Shown here: piece after piece, positions 1 through 6,092 of the stretch
How positions within the stretch are numbered: the first letter of the stretch is position 1
Layout: every line of letters begins with the position of its first letter
Assembly (NCBI GenBank): GCA_947448675.1
Contig: CANFOR010000148.1
Coordinates: 1-7,094, forward strand
Length of the DNA stretch: 7,094 nucleotides
Direction of reading: 5' to 3'
Source: Betaproteobacteria bacterium
Lineage (GTDB): Bacteria; Pseudomonadota; Gammaproteobacteria; Burkholderiales; Burkholderiaceae_C
Program-made: the position numbers and the translations under genes
The notes under the pieces: model-generated
Told to the model about the DNA's origin: nothing
The model's input: only the letters and a program-made list of their open reading frames with translations
The model's database searches: none

Positions 1-588
1 AGCGCCACGCTCAACCAAGGCAAGCCAGTGCGCAGCATTGCCTTTAGCAAAGAAGAGCAGGCCGTGCTCAAGCCCCTGTGCCTGATTACCGCCAAGCCCG
101 CCATGTTTGTCGGCAACGTCGACGAAGCCGGTTTTGAGAACAACCCGCACCTCGACAAACTGCGCGAATACGCCGCCGCCCAGCACGCGCCGGTAGTGGC
201 CATTTGCGCCAAGATGGAAGCCGAAATGGCCGGCATGGAAGCAGACGACAAGCAAATGTTTTTGGCCGAAATTGGCCAAACCGAACCTGGCCTGAACCGC
301 TTGATACGCGCAGGCTTTCAACTGCTGGGCCTGCAAACTTACTTTACAGCGGGCGTGAAAGAAGTGCGCGCCTGGACGGTGGCCATCGGCGCCAGCGGCC
401 CGCAAGCGGCAGGCGTGATCCACACCGACTTTGAGCGCGGCTACATCCGCGCCCAAACCATCGCCTTTGACGACTTCATCGCGCACCAAGGCGAACAAGG
501 CGCCAAAGAAGCCGGCAAGATGCGCAGCGAAGGCAAGGAATACATTGTCAAAGATGGCGATGTGATGAATTTCTTGTTTAACGTGTAA
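1..588 (+). CDS. ychF: Ribosome-binding ATPase YchF, C-terminal part (5' end outside window)
   Basis: This is the last 195 residues of YchF/OLA1, an Obg-related P-loop NTPase that binds ribosomes and prefers ATP over GTP; the family is usually about 363 residues, so nearly half is missing upstream. The reading frame is open from base 1; the GTG at 28 is internal and not a start. Seen here: the end of the nucleotide-binding domain with the G4 element NVDE (residues 39-42 of the fragment, bases 115-126). In this family an N-x-x-E motif replaces the NKxD of GTPases, which is the known basis of ATP preference. A C-terminal TGS-type domain follows, from about residue 107 to the end, containing FTAGVKEVRAW and the HTDFERGYIRAQ stretch typical of YchF, and the protein ends in NFLFNV. 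The gene converges on prmC with an 81-bp gap. Nothing looks truncated apart from the window edge. Identification is from family knowledge and is firm. Confidence 0.97.
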   Translation, partial: SATLNQGKPVRSIAFSKEEQAVLKPLCLITAKPAMFVGNVDEAGFENNPHLDKLREYAAAQHAPVVAICAKMEAEMAGMEADDKQMFLAEIGQTEPGLNRLIRAGFQLLGLQTYFTAGVKEVRAWTVAIGASGPQAAGVIHTDFERGYIRAQTIAFDDFIAHQGEQGAKEAGKMRSEGKEYIVKDGDVMNFLFNV

Positions 589-669
589 CGCGTTTTCACT
601 CTATTTTTAGCGTATCTTTTTTGCTGGAGCAATTGGCTCTTATAAGAATCCAATTTGAATATCTAAACG
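589..669. other. Convergent intergenic region ychF/prmC with nested inverted repeat
   Basis: An AT-rich 81-bp gap lies between the stop codons of two convergent genes. It contains AATTGG and CCAATT (6-bp arms, about 632-656) enclosing the palindrome TCTTATAAGA, and an overlapping alternative hairpin GAGC-aattg-GCTC. Such a structure could stop transcription from either side, but no T-run directly follows an arm on either strand, so I do not call a standard intrinsic terminator. It may instead be a degraded dispersed repeat. Confidence 0.4.
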
Positions 670-1602
670 CTAGGCAGCAAGTGCCCCGCCGCTGCAACGC
701 TCCACTCCCGCCAAATCACAACGCGTCTGCACCTGCGCAAAACCCGCCGTTTGCAGCAAGGCGCGCACATCTGTCGCTTGGTCGTAGCCGTGTTCCAGCA
801 GCAGCCAAGCGCCGGGCAGCAGGTGCGCGGGCGCGGCTTGCACGATGCGGCGCAGGTCGGCCAGGCCGTCTGCGCCACTGGCCAGGGCGCTGAGGGGCTC
901 GTGCTGCAGCGTGGCCAAATGCGGGTCGGCGGCGCGAATGTAGGGCGGGTTGCTGACGATGAGGTTAAAGCGCTGGCCCGCGAGTGGCGCAAACCAGTCG
1001 CCGTGCACAAAATACACAGGCAATTGATGGCGCTGGGCATTGGCCTGGGCCACGGCCAGCGCATCGGCGCTGGCATCGGTGGCAGTAAGTTGTACTGGCG
1101 GCGTGCGGCCCTGCGTGGCCTGCGCCAAAGCCAGGGCGATCGCGCCGCTGCCGGTGCCCAGGTCTAGCGCTTGCAGGGCTTGGGCCTCTGAGCGCGGCTC
1201 TTGGGCAGGCGCAGGGCGAACGGAGCTTGCGCTCAGCGGCCGGGATAGCACAGCTGGCAGCACCAAGAGTTCGAGCGCCCAATCGACCAGGGTTTCGGTG
1301 TCGGCACGCGGGTCGAGCACGCGCGCATCGACCGCGAGTTGCAGGCCGTAAAACGCTTTGTGACCGGTGATGTAGGCCAAGGGCTCGTGGGCCAAACGGC
1401 GCGCGCACAGCGCGGTAAAAGCCTGCTGCTGCGCGGGCGTAAGCGCCGCATCGCCATGCGCCAGCAACCAGGCGCGCTCGGCGCTGCTGCGGCCCAGGGC
1501 GTGTAGCAGCAGGCATTGGGCATCGAGGCGCTCCAAGCCGCTGCGGATGGCCGCTTGCAAGGTTTGTTGCAGGGTACTTAGTGCTTGTGGGGCTTGGTTC
1601 AT
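670..1602 (-). CDS. prmC: Peptide chain release factor N5-glutamine methyltransferase PrmC (HemK)
   Basis: PrmC transfers a methyl group from S-adenosylmethionine to the glutamine of the GGQ motif in release factors RF1 and RF2, raising termination efficiency. The 310-residue product has the N-terminal helical substrate-binding domain (about 1-95, with the LAHEPLAYITGHKAFYG signature at 70-86), the SAM-binding motif I LDLGTGSGAIALALA (146-160), and the catalytic NPPY (218-221) within VSNPPYI that binds the substrate glutamine. It is longer than E. coli PrmC (about 277); much of the excess is a Pro/Ala/Ser-rich stretch at about 117-142 between the two domains. The C-terminus has the common CDLAGVERCSGG ending. 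ATG at 1602 gives the expected N-terminus; I see no good Shine-Dalgarno before it. It lies 76 bp downstream of prfA on the same strand, which fits co-transcription with its own substrate. The arrangement matches the hemA-prfA-prmC order of many proteobacteria. Confidence 0.97.
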   Translation of the reverse strand: MNQAPQALSTLQQTLQAAIRSGLERLDAQCLLLHALGRSSAERAWLLAHGDAALTPAQQQAFTALCARRLAHEPLAYITGHKAFYGLQLAVDARVLDPRADTETLVDWALELLVLPAVLSRPLSASSVRPAPAQEPRSEAQALQALDLGTGSGAIALALAQATQGRTPPVQLTATDASADALAVAQANAQRHQLPVYFVHGDWFAPLAGQRFNLIVSNPPYIRAADPHLATLQHEPLSALASGADGLADLRRIVQAAPAHLLPGAWLLLEHGYDQATDVRALLQTAGFAQVQTRCDLAGVERCSGGALAA

Positions 1603-1613
1603 GCGCGTGGTTT

Positions 1614-1667
1614 GCTACAAATTAAATAGCTGCTAACGCATATTCTGTGCGCCTTGCAGCCGTTTTT
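1614..1667. repeat. Dispersed-repeat-like hairpin in the prfA-prmC gap
   Basis: The 76-bp gap holds GCTACAAATTAAATAGCTGC at 1614-1633, followed by a bipartite hairpin. Its arms are GCTGC (1629-1633) with GCAGC (1656-1660), and CGCA (1637-1640) with TGCG (1648-1651). A T-run follows at 1663-1667 on the plus strand. The first 20 nt match 16 of 20 positions of 4409-4428 elsewhere in this window. The overall pattern, GCTA-N-TAGCTGC followed by a GC-rich hairpin and TTTTT, resembles a short palindromic repeat I recall as abundant in Comamonadaceae genomes. The hairpin and the internal match are seen in the sequence; the family assignment is from memory. In the prfA-prmC mRNA it could act as a stability or processing element. 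Confidence 0.65.
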
Positions 1668-1678
1668 ATATCGAAAAA

Positions 1679-2767
1679 TCAAACCAGATTACCCGTTTCC
1701 AACTCTTCGAGCTGCTCGGCCTCGCGCGCGTGGGCCAGGGCTTGCACCACCTCGCTCAAGTCGCCTTCCATCACATGGGCCAGCTTGTACAGCGTGAGGT
1801 TGATGCGGTGGTCGGTGAGTCGCCCCTGCGGAAAGTTGTAGGTGCGGATGCGGTCGCTGCGGTCGCCACTGCCAATCAAACCTTTGCGCGTGGCGGCGTC
1901 TTTGGCGGCGCGCTCCGAGCGGTCTTTTTCGCGGATGCGTGCCGTGAGCACTTTGAGCGCCGAAGCCTTGTTGCTGTGCTGGCTGCGCCCGTCTTGGCAT
2001 TCGGCCACGATGCCCGTCGGCAGGTGGGTAATGCGCACGGCCGAGTCGGTTTTGTTGATGTGCTGGCCGCCTGCGCCACTGGCCCGATACGTGTCGATGC
2101 GCAGGTCGGACGGGTTGATCTGGATCGTCACCGCTTCGTCGGGCTCGGCCAACACGGCTACGGTGCAGGCGCTGGTGTGGATGCGGCCCTGCGTCTCGGT
2201 GGCGGGCACGCGCTGCACGCGGTGGCCGCCGGACTCAAAGCGCAGTTGGCCGTAAATGCCCTCTCCGCTGATCTTCAGCACCACTTCTTTGTAGCCGCCC
2301 AGCTCGCTGGCCGACTCGCTCATCACCTCGACGCGCCAGCCGCAGCGCTCGGCGTAGCGGCTGTACATGCGGCAGATGTCGGCGGCAAACAGGGCCGACT
2401 CGTCGCCACCCGTGCCCGCGCGAATTTCGATGAAGGCATTGCGCGCATCGTCGGGGTCTTTAGGCAGCAGCAGGCGCTGCAACTCGGCCTCGAGCGCTTG
2501 CAGCTCAGCCTGCGCACTGGCGATTTCTTCTTGCGCCATCTCGGCCATATCGGGGTCGGCCAGCATGCTCTGCGCCTCGGCCAAGTCGGCCTCGCGCTGC
2601 AGGTAGCGCGCATAGCGCCCGGCGGCGGGCGTGACCTGGGCATGCTCTTGCGACAGCGCGCGGTAGGCCACCATGTTGTCCATGATGTCGGGGCTGGACA
2701 GCAGGCTGTCGATGTCAGCCAAGCGTTCGGTTTGGCGTTCGAGTTGTTTGCGCAAGAAGGGTTTCAT
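1679..2767 (-). CDS. prfA: Peptide chain release factor 1 (RF1)
   Basis: RF1 recognises UAA and UAG in the ribosomal A site and triggers peptide release. The 362-residue product contains the RAGTGGDESALFA signature (about 116-128), the PAT codon-recognition tripeptide (188-190, in HRVQRVPATETQGRIH) and the catalytic GGQ (233-235, in SGAGGQHINKTDSAVR), and ends with the NFPQGRLTDHRINLTLYKL block. The frame is open upstream to a TTG at 2782, but I choose the ATG at 2767. It gives the MKPFLRKQLE start usual for RF1 and places the GGQ glutamine at 235, the same number as in E. coli RF1. The PAT tripeptide distinguishes RF1 from RF2, which carries SPF. No strong Shine-Dalgarno precedes either start. 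It lies between hemA and prmC on the same strand, and PrmC is expected to methylate its Gln235. Confidence 0.98.
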   Translation of the reverse strand: MKPFLRKQLERQTERLADIDSLLSSPDIMDNMVAYRALSQEHAQVTPAAGRYARYLQREADLAEAQSMLADPDMAEMAQEEIASAQAELQALEAELQRLLLPKDPDDARNAFIEIRAGTGGDESALFAADICRMYSRYAERCGWRVEVMSESASELGGYKEVVLKISGEGIYGQLRFESGGHRVQRVPATETQGRIHTSACTVAVLAEPDEAVTIQINPSDLRIDTYRASGAGGQHINKTDSAVRITHLPTGIVAECQDGRSQHSNKASALKVLTARIREKDRSERAAKDAATRKGLIGSGDRSDRIRTYNFPQGRLTDHRINLTLYKLAHVMEGDLSEVVQALAHAREAEQLEELETGNLV

Positions 2768-2792
2768 GGTTTCAAAAATCAAATTCTAGAGA

Positions 2793-2899
2793 GGACGCAA
2801 AGGGCGCAAAAACTCGCGAAGAACGCGAAAGAACTGCCGAAAAATTTAAATTGGATTTTCGTTTTGCGTCCTTCGCGAGTTTTGGCGTTCTTCGCGTCC
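2793..2899. repeat. Long imperfect inverted repeat between hemA and prfA
   Basis: Two 38-nt arms (2793-2830 and 2862-2899) are reverse complements with 6 mismatches and no gaps. They share a perfect core, AAAACTCGCGAAG in the left arm, and flank a 31-nt AT-rich loop (2831-2861). Each arm is itself built of degenerate tandem units of about 9-10 nt of the form RRCGCRAAG (GGACGCAAAG, then GGCGCAAAAA, CTCGCGAAG, AACGCGAAAG). In the hemA-prfA transcript it would form a long hairpin about 25 nt upstream of the prfA ATG. I recall similar GGACGCAAAG / CGCGAAG repeats between genes in many proteobacteria. There is no flanking target-site duplication and no ORF, so it is not an IS element. No intrinsic terminator T-run follows it on the minus strand. 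Confidence 0.8.
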
Positions 2900-2922
2900 G
2901 GCTGGTCTGCAATGCAGGGTAG

Positions 2923-4227
2923 CTAACGCTGTTTGCGCAAGAACAGGCGAGTGACGGCGTCTGCGGTTTGGGCGCGGTGGGCGCCGTCGCTGGCGCCGAG
3001 TTCGGCGTAGGCGCCGTGCAGCATTTTTTGCGTGAGGCCTTTGCTCAGGGCCTCTAACACGGCGGACGGGTCTTCGCCCTTGGCCAGCAGTTTGCGCGCG
3101 CGGGCCAGTTCAAAGGCGCGCCATTCTTCTGCCTGGGCGTTGAGTTGTTGGATCAAGGGAAGCACACCGCCCTCGCTGCTGCGCTGCGCTAGCCAGTGCA
3201 TAAAGCTTTGCACGCCTGCGTCAACAATGGCCTCGGCCTGCGCCACGGCGTTTTGGCGGCTGGCGTGGGCGCTTTGCACGGCGCGGCCCAGGTCGTCTAC
3301 GGTGTACAAATAAACGTCTTGCAGGGCCTGCACCTCGGGCTCGATGTCGCGCGGCACGGCCAGATCGACCATGAACATCGGACGGTGTTTGCGCTTCTTG
3401 AGCGCGCGCTCGACCGCGCCCAGGCCGATGATAGGCAAGGTGCTGGCGGTGCAGCTGACCACCGCGTCAAACTCGTGCAGGCGCTCGGGCAGGTCGGCCA
3501 AGCGCATCACCTGCGCACCAAAGCGCGTGGCCAGGCGCTCGCCCCGCTCCAGCGTGCGGTTGGCAATGGCCATGCCCTTGGGTTTGCGCGCGGCAAAATG
3601 GGTGGCGGCCAAGTCGATCATCTCGCCCGCGCCGACGAACAAAATGTGGATCTGCCCCAGGTCTTCAAACAACTGGGCGGCCAAGCGCACGGCTGCGGCG
3701 GCCATGCTGACCGACTGGGTGCCGATTTCGGTGGAGCTGCGCACTTCTTTGGCCACGGCAAAGCTGCGCTGGAACATTTGGTTGAGCGTGCTGCCCAAAG
3801 CGCCTGCGTCGTCGGCGGCGCGCACCGCATCTTTCATTTGGCCCAAAATTTGCGGCTCGCCCAGCACCATGGAGTCCAGGCCACTGGCCACGCGAAAGGC
3901 GTGGCGCGCGGCTTGGTCGCCGTGCAGGGTGTACGAGTGTTCGCGCAGCAACTGGGCCGACACACCGCCGCTGGTGGCCAGCCACTGCAGGGTGTGCTGC
4001 AGCTGGGCTTGGTCGCCCGAGCCGTAAATCTCGGTGCGATTGCAGGTAGAGAGCAAAGTAGCTTCGGGCAATGGCCCGGCGCTGCTGGCATGGCCCGCAT
4101 GGCTTTGCGCCAGGGCTTGGCGCAGGGCTTGCAAGGTCGGTTCGACCTGGTCCAAGGCGAAGGCAAACCGGCCGCGCAGGTCGAGCGGCGCGGTGGTGTG
4201 GTTGATGCCAAGGGCCCAGACTGTCAT
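2923..4227 (-). CDS. hemA: Glutamyl-tRNA reductase HemA
   Basis: HemA reduces glutamate carried on tRNA(Glu) to glutamate-1-semialdehyde with NADPH, the first step of C5-pathway tetrapyrrole (heme) synthesis, in the cytoplasm. The 434-residue product starts MTVWALGINHTTAPLDLRGR, typical of the family. It carries the catalytic cysteine (Cys62) in STCNRTEIY (60-68), the GLDSMVLGEPQILGQMKDA block (116-134), the NADPH-binding glycine-rich stretch VGAGEMIDLAATHF (198-211), ANRT (222-225), and a C-terminal dimerisation region (from about 330) ending in LFLRKQR. It is slightly longer than E. coli HemA (418). ATG at 4227 is the only start giving the conserved N-terminus. It is the promoter-proximal gene of the minus-strand cluster, with prfA 155 bp downstream, and is divergent from a small membrane protein gene 46 bp away. 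A TATAAT lies 15 nt upstream of the ATG. Confidence 0.98.
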   Translation of the reverse strand: MTVWALGINHTTAPLDLRGRFAFALDQVEPTLQALRQALAQSHAGHASSAGPLPEATLLSTCNRTEIYGSGDQAQLQHTLQWLATSGGVSAQLLREHSYTLHGDQAARHAFRVASGLDSMVLGEPQILGQMKDAVRAADDAGALGSTLNQMFQRSFAVAKEVRSSTEIGTQSVSMAAAAVRLAAQLFEDLGQIHILFVGAGEMIDLAATHFAARKPKGMAIANRTLERGERLATRFGAQVMRLADLPERLHEFDAVVSCTASTLPIIGLGAVERALKKRKHRPMFMVDLAVPRDIEPEVQALQDVYLYTVDDLGRAVQSAHASRQNAVAQAEAIVDAGVQSFMHWLAQRSSEGGVLPLIQQLNAQAEEWRAFELARARKLLAKGEDPSAVLEALSKGLTQKMLHGAYAELGASDGAHRAQTADAVTRLFLRKQR

Positions 4228-4273
4228 AGCGGTATGGCGCTGATTATAAAATTGCTTTGCACAAAGCCTTTGT
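4228..4273. promoter_or_regulatory. Divergent promoter region, hemA / small membrane protein
   Basis: In this 46-bp gap the minus strand has a consensus -10 hexamer TATAAT (4248-4243) ending 15 nt before the hemA ATG, predicting a 5' leader of only about 9 nt. The plus strand has TATAAA (4245-4250), overlapping it head-on, 23 nt before the ATG at 4274. Next to them lies the inverted repeat GCTTTG-CA-CAAAGC (4254-4267), a possible operator or chance palindrome. The -35 regions are poor on both strands, for example AAAGGC for hemA at 17-bp spacing. The -10 elements are seen directly; promoter activity is inferred. Confidence 0.5.
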
Positions 4274-4552
4274 ATGCGTCTGTTTCACCTTCTAAACCTC
4301 TTGCTCAACTTTGCTGCGCCCGCCCTGGGCGTGGCCTTGCTGTGCGCACTGGTGGGCCGTTTTTCAGAGCGAAAAAGGCCTGCAAGACACAACTGGCGTG
4401 CGTATGCAGCTATAAATTTTATAGCTGGCTTGGCAGCCTTGGCGGGCGGTCTGTGGTTTTTTGGCGTGGACGGCAAGATGGCCACTTACGCCGCCCTGGT
4501 CTGCGCGGTGGGCACCAGCCAGTGGCTGCTGCTGGGTGGCTGGAAGGCCTGA
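4274..4552 (+). CDS. Small three-helix membrane protein of unknown function
   Basis: I do not recognise a named family. The 92-residue product is strongly hydrophobic, with three likely membrane helices at about 9-28 (NLLLNFAAPALGVALLCALV), 43-63 (AYAAINFIAGLAALAGGLWFF) and 70-89. A basic loop lies between the first two (SERKRPARHNWR, 31-42), which by the positive-inside rule would face the cytoplasm. Real-gene evidence: an intact frame filling the hemA-tldD gap on the tldD strand, high-GC codon use apart from one patch, and a clear membrane-protein pattern. There is no good Shine-Dalgarno before the ATG. Residues 45-52 (AAINFIAG) are encoded by a perfect palindrome at 4407-4427 that resembles a dispersed repeat, with two ATA isoleucine codons unusual for this GC content. 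It could be co-transcribed with tldD (69-bp gap), but no functional link is evident. Confidence 0.8.
   Translation: MRLFHLLNLLLNFAAPALGVALLCALVGRFSERKRPARHNWRAYAAINFIAGLAALAGGLWFFGVDGKMATYAALVCAVGTSQWLLLGGWKA
4407..4427. repeat. Perfect palindrome inside the small membrane protein gene
   Basis: Arms CAGCTATAAA (4407-4416) and TTTATAGCTG (4418-4427) are exact reverse complements around a single T. The stretch 4409-4428 matches 16 of 20 positions of 1614-1633 in the prfA-prmC gap. It lies wholly in frame within the gene and codes for part of the second membrane helix. It may be a short dispersed repeat absorbed by the gene, or a binding site; both readings are inference. Confidence 0.75.
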
Positions 4553-4577
4553 GCCGAGTTTGCACGCGGGCTTTGAG

Positions 4578-4608
4578 GGCAACGCAAAGGCCTTTTGCCG
4601 GGCTTTGC
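4578..4608 (+). other. Overlapping hairpins between the small membrane gene and tldD
   Basis: GGCAA (4578-4582) can pair with TTGCC (4595-4599), and GCAAAG (4584-4589) with CTTTGC (4603-4608); AAAGGCCTTT (4586-4595) is a perfect palindrome. The structures are mutually exclusive. No T-run follows, so an intrinsic terminator is unlikely; it may attenuate read-through into tldD or mean nothing. Confidence 0.3.
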
Positions 4609-4609
4609 C

Positions 4610-4621
4610 TACAATGGGCTC
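4610..4621 (+). promoter_or_regulatory. Putative -10 element of tldD, leaderless-type spacing
   Basis: TACAAT (4610-4615) is a 5-of-6 match to TATAAT and ends 6 nt before the tldD ATG (4622). Transcription would then start at or within a base or two of the ATG. No recognisable -35 lies at 16-18 bp and no properly spaced Shine-Dalgarno is present; GGG at 4616-4618 is too close. The -10 is seen; the leaderless start is inferred. Confidence 0.4.
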
Positions 4622-6082
4622 ATGATTGCACGCGAACCCACCATCGAACGTTTGGCCATTGCCCAAGCCCTGCTCCTCGACCCCTTTGGCTTGACGCCCG
4701 CGCATTTGCAGCGCGCCCTGGGCGAGATCACCTCGCGTGGGGTGGACGACGCTGATCTGTACTTTCAATACACCCGCTCAGAAGGCTGGAGTTTGGAAGA
4801 GGGCATTGTCAAAACCGGCAGCTTCAGCATCGACCAAGGCGTGGGCGTGCGCGCGGTGAGTGGCGAGAAAACCGCTTTTGCTTATTCAGACGATATTTCT
4901 GAGGCTTCGCTGCTCGACGCGGCCCGCACTGTGCGCTCAATTTCAGCGCAAACCAAGGCAGGGCGCGCGCGGATAGCTAGCAAAAAGATAGCAAAAAGCC
5001 GCAGCCTGTATAGCGGCCACGACCCGATTGCGTCACTTTCGAGCGCCGAAAAAATTGAACTTTTGGGCAAGGTTGAAAAACTCGCCCGGGCGCGCGACCC
5101 GCGTGTGGTACAGGTCATGGCTGGACTGGCTGGCGAGTACGACGTGGTGATGGTGGCGCGTGCTGACGGCACCCTGGCCGCTGACGTGCGGCCCCTGGTG
5201 CGCCTGTCGGTCACGGTGATGGCCGAGCACAACGGGCGCCGCGAAATGGGCTCCAGCGGCGGCGGTGGCCGCTTTGGCTTGGCTTATTTTGACGACGCGC
5301 GCATTAGCGAATACGTCAACGACGCGGTCAAAGCCGCGCTCACCAACCTAGAGGCCCGCCCCGCTCCCGCAGGCGAGATGAGCGTGGTGCTCGGCCCTGG
5401 CTGGCCCGGCATTTTGCTGCACGAAGCCATTGGCCACGGCCTAGAGGGCGACTTCAACCGCAAGGGCTCCAGCGCTTTCAGCGGCAAGATCGGCAAACGC
5501 GTTGCGGCCAAGGGCGTTACGGTGCTCGACGACGGCACCATCAGCGACCGCCGGGGCAGCCTGAACGTAGACGACGAGGGCAATACCAGCCAGCGCAATG
5601 TGCTGATCGAAGACGGCATCTTGCAAGGCTACATCCAAGACAGCATGAACGCGCGTTTGATGGGCGTCAAACCCACGGGCAATGGCCGGCGCGAGAGCTA
5701 TGCCCACATCCCCATGCCGCGCATGACCAATACCTATATGCTGGGCGGCGACAAAGACCCGCAAGAGATCATTGCCAGCATGAAAAAAGGCCTGTACGCC
5801 AGCAATTTTGGCGGTGGGCAAGTGGACATTACCAGTGGCAAATTTGTGTTCAGCGCCAGCGAAGCCTATTGGGTCGAGAACGGCAAAATTTTGTACCCCG
5901 TCAAGGGCGCGACCATTGTCGGTAATGGCCCCGACGCGCTGACCCGCGTGAGCCTGATCGGCAATGACATGGCGCTTGACAGCGGCGTGGGCACCTGCGG
6001 CAAAGAAGGCCAAAGCGTGCCAGTGGGCGTGGGCCAACCGACGCTGCGCATTGATGGTTTGACGGTCGGCGGCACCGCCTGA
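4622..6082 (+). CDS. tldD: Metalloprotease subunit TldD
   Basis: TldD is the catalytic subunit of the TldD/TldE (PmbA) zinc protease, a cytoplasmic heterodimer that degrades unfolded peptides through a narrow channel; in enterobacteria it processes microcin B17 and helps remove the antitoxin CcdA. The 486-residue product carries the zinc-binding HEAIGH (267-272) within LLHEAIGHGLEGDFNRKGSS. It also has the conserved blocks GNGRRESYAHIPMPRMTNTY, NFGGGQVDITSGKFVFSASE and CGKEGQSVPVGVGQPTLRID, and ends TVGGTA, as E. coli TldD (481 residues) does. The frame extends upstream to a TTG at 4595, but the ATG at 4622 gives the expected length and lies 6 nt after a -10-like hexamer. The partner tldE/pmbA is not in the window, which is common. 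A lysine-rich, low-GC patch (about 4972-5002, residues near 118-127) with two ATA codons sits in a variable part of the N-terminal domain. Identification is firm. Confidence 0.98.
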   Translation: MIAREPTIERLAIAQALLLDPFGLTPAHLQRALGEITSRGVDDADLYFQYTRSEGWSLEEGIVKTGSFSIDQGVGVRAVSGEKTAFAYSDDISEASLLDAARTVRSISAQTKAGRARIASKKIAKSRSLYSGHDPIASLSSAEKIELLGKVEKLARARDPRVVQVMAGLAGEYDVVMVARADGTLAADVRPLVRLSVTVMAEHNGRREMGSSGGGGRFGLAYFDDARISEYVNDAVKAALTNLEARPAPAGEMSVVLGPGWPGILLHEAIGHGLEGDFNRKGSSAFSGKIGKRVAAKGVTVLDDGTISDRRGSLNVDDEGNTSQRNVLIEDGILQGYIQDSMNARLMGVKPTGNGRRESYAHIPMPRMTNTYMLGGDKDPQEIIASMKKGLYASNFGGGQVDITSGKFVFSASEAYWVENGKILYPVKGATIVGNGPDALTRVSLIGNDMALDSGVGTCGKEGQSVPVGVGQPTLRIDGLTVGGTA

Positions 6083-6092
6083 GCGTGTGCAT

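Noticed and set aside
28..30. GTG at 28 as the start of a complete 186-residue gene
   Set aside because: The frame is open to base 1 and the sequence begins inside the conserved YchF protein, so this is a window-edge truncation.
590..670. GCGTTT (590-595) and AAACGC (665-670) bracketing the ychF-prmC gap as possible terminal inverted repeats
   Set aside because: Only 6 bp, far apart, partly within the prmC stop region, with no direct repeats; chance is the simpler explanation.
1629..1667. Plus-strand hairpin with T-run that looks like an intrinsic terminator
   Set aside because: No plus-strand gene ends before it; the neighbouring genes are both on the minus strand. It is better explained as part of a dispersed repeat.
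2768..2782. Upstream TTG start that would lengthen RF1 by 5 residues
   Set aside because: RF1 proteins usually begin MKP, and the ATG at 2767 puts the GGQ glutamine at position 235 as in E. coli.
2907..2917. Small palindrome CTGCA-A-TGCAG just after the hemA stop
   Set aside because: Only 5-bp arms around a 1-nt centre, no T-run on the minus strand; too weak to call a terminator or binding site.
1730..2926. A 398-codon plus-strand open frame antisense to prfA
   Set aside because: The opposite strand encodes a full RF1 with PAT and GGQ motifs; the antisense product has shadow-like composition and no motif.
4595..4621. Upstream TTG start that would lengthen TldD by 9 residues
   Set aside because: It would include the -10-like hexamer and the hairpin region, has no ribosome binding site, and lies upstream of the expected N-terminus; the ATG at 4622 fits the family length.
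3196..4755. A 519-codon plus-strand open frame over hemA, the small membrane gene and the tldD start
   Set aside because: It is antisense to the unmistakable hemA and overlaps two real genes in another frame; its product is low-complexity (His/Gly/Ala/Gln-rich) with no recognisable domain. Long antisense frames are common in GC-rich DNA.
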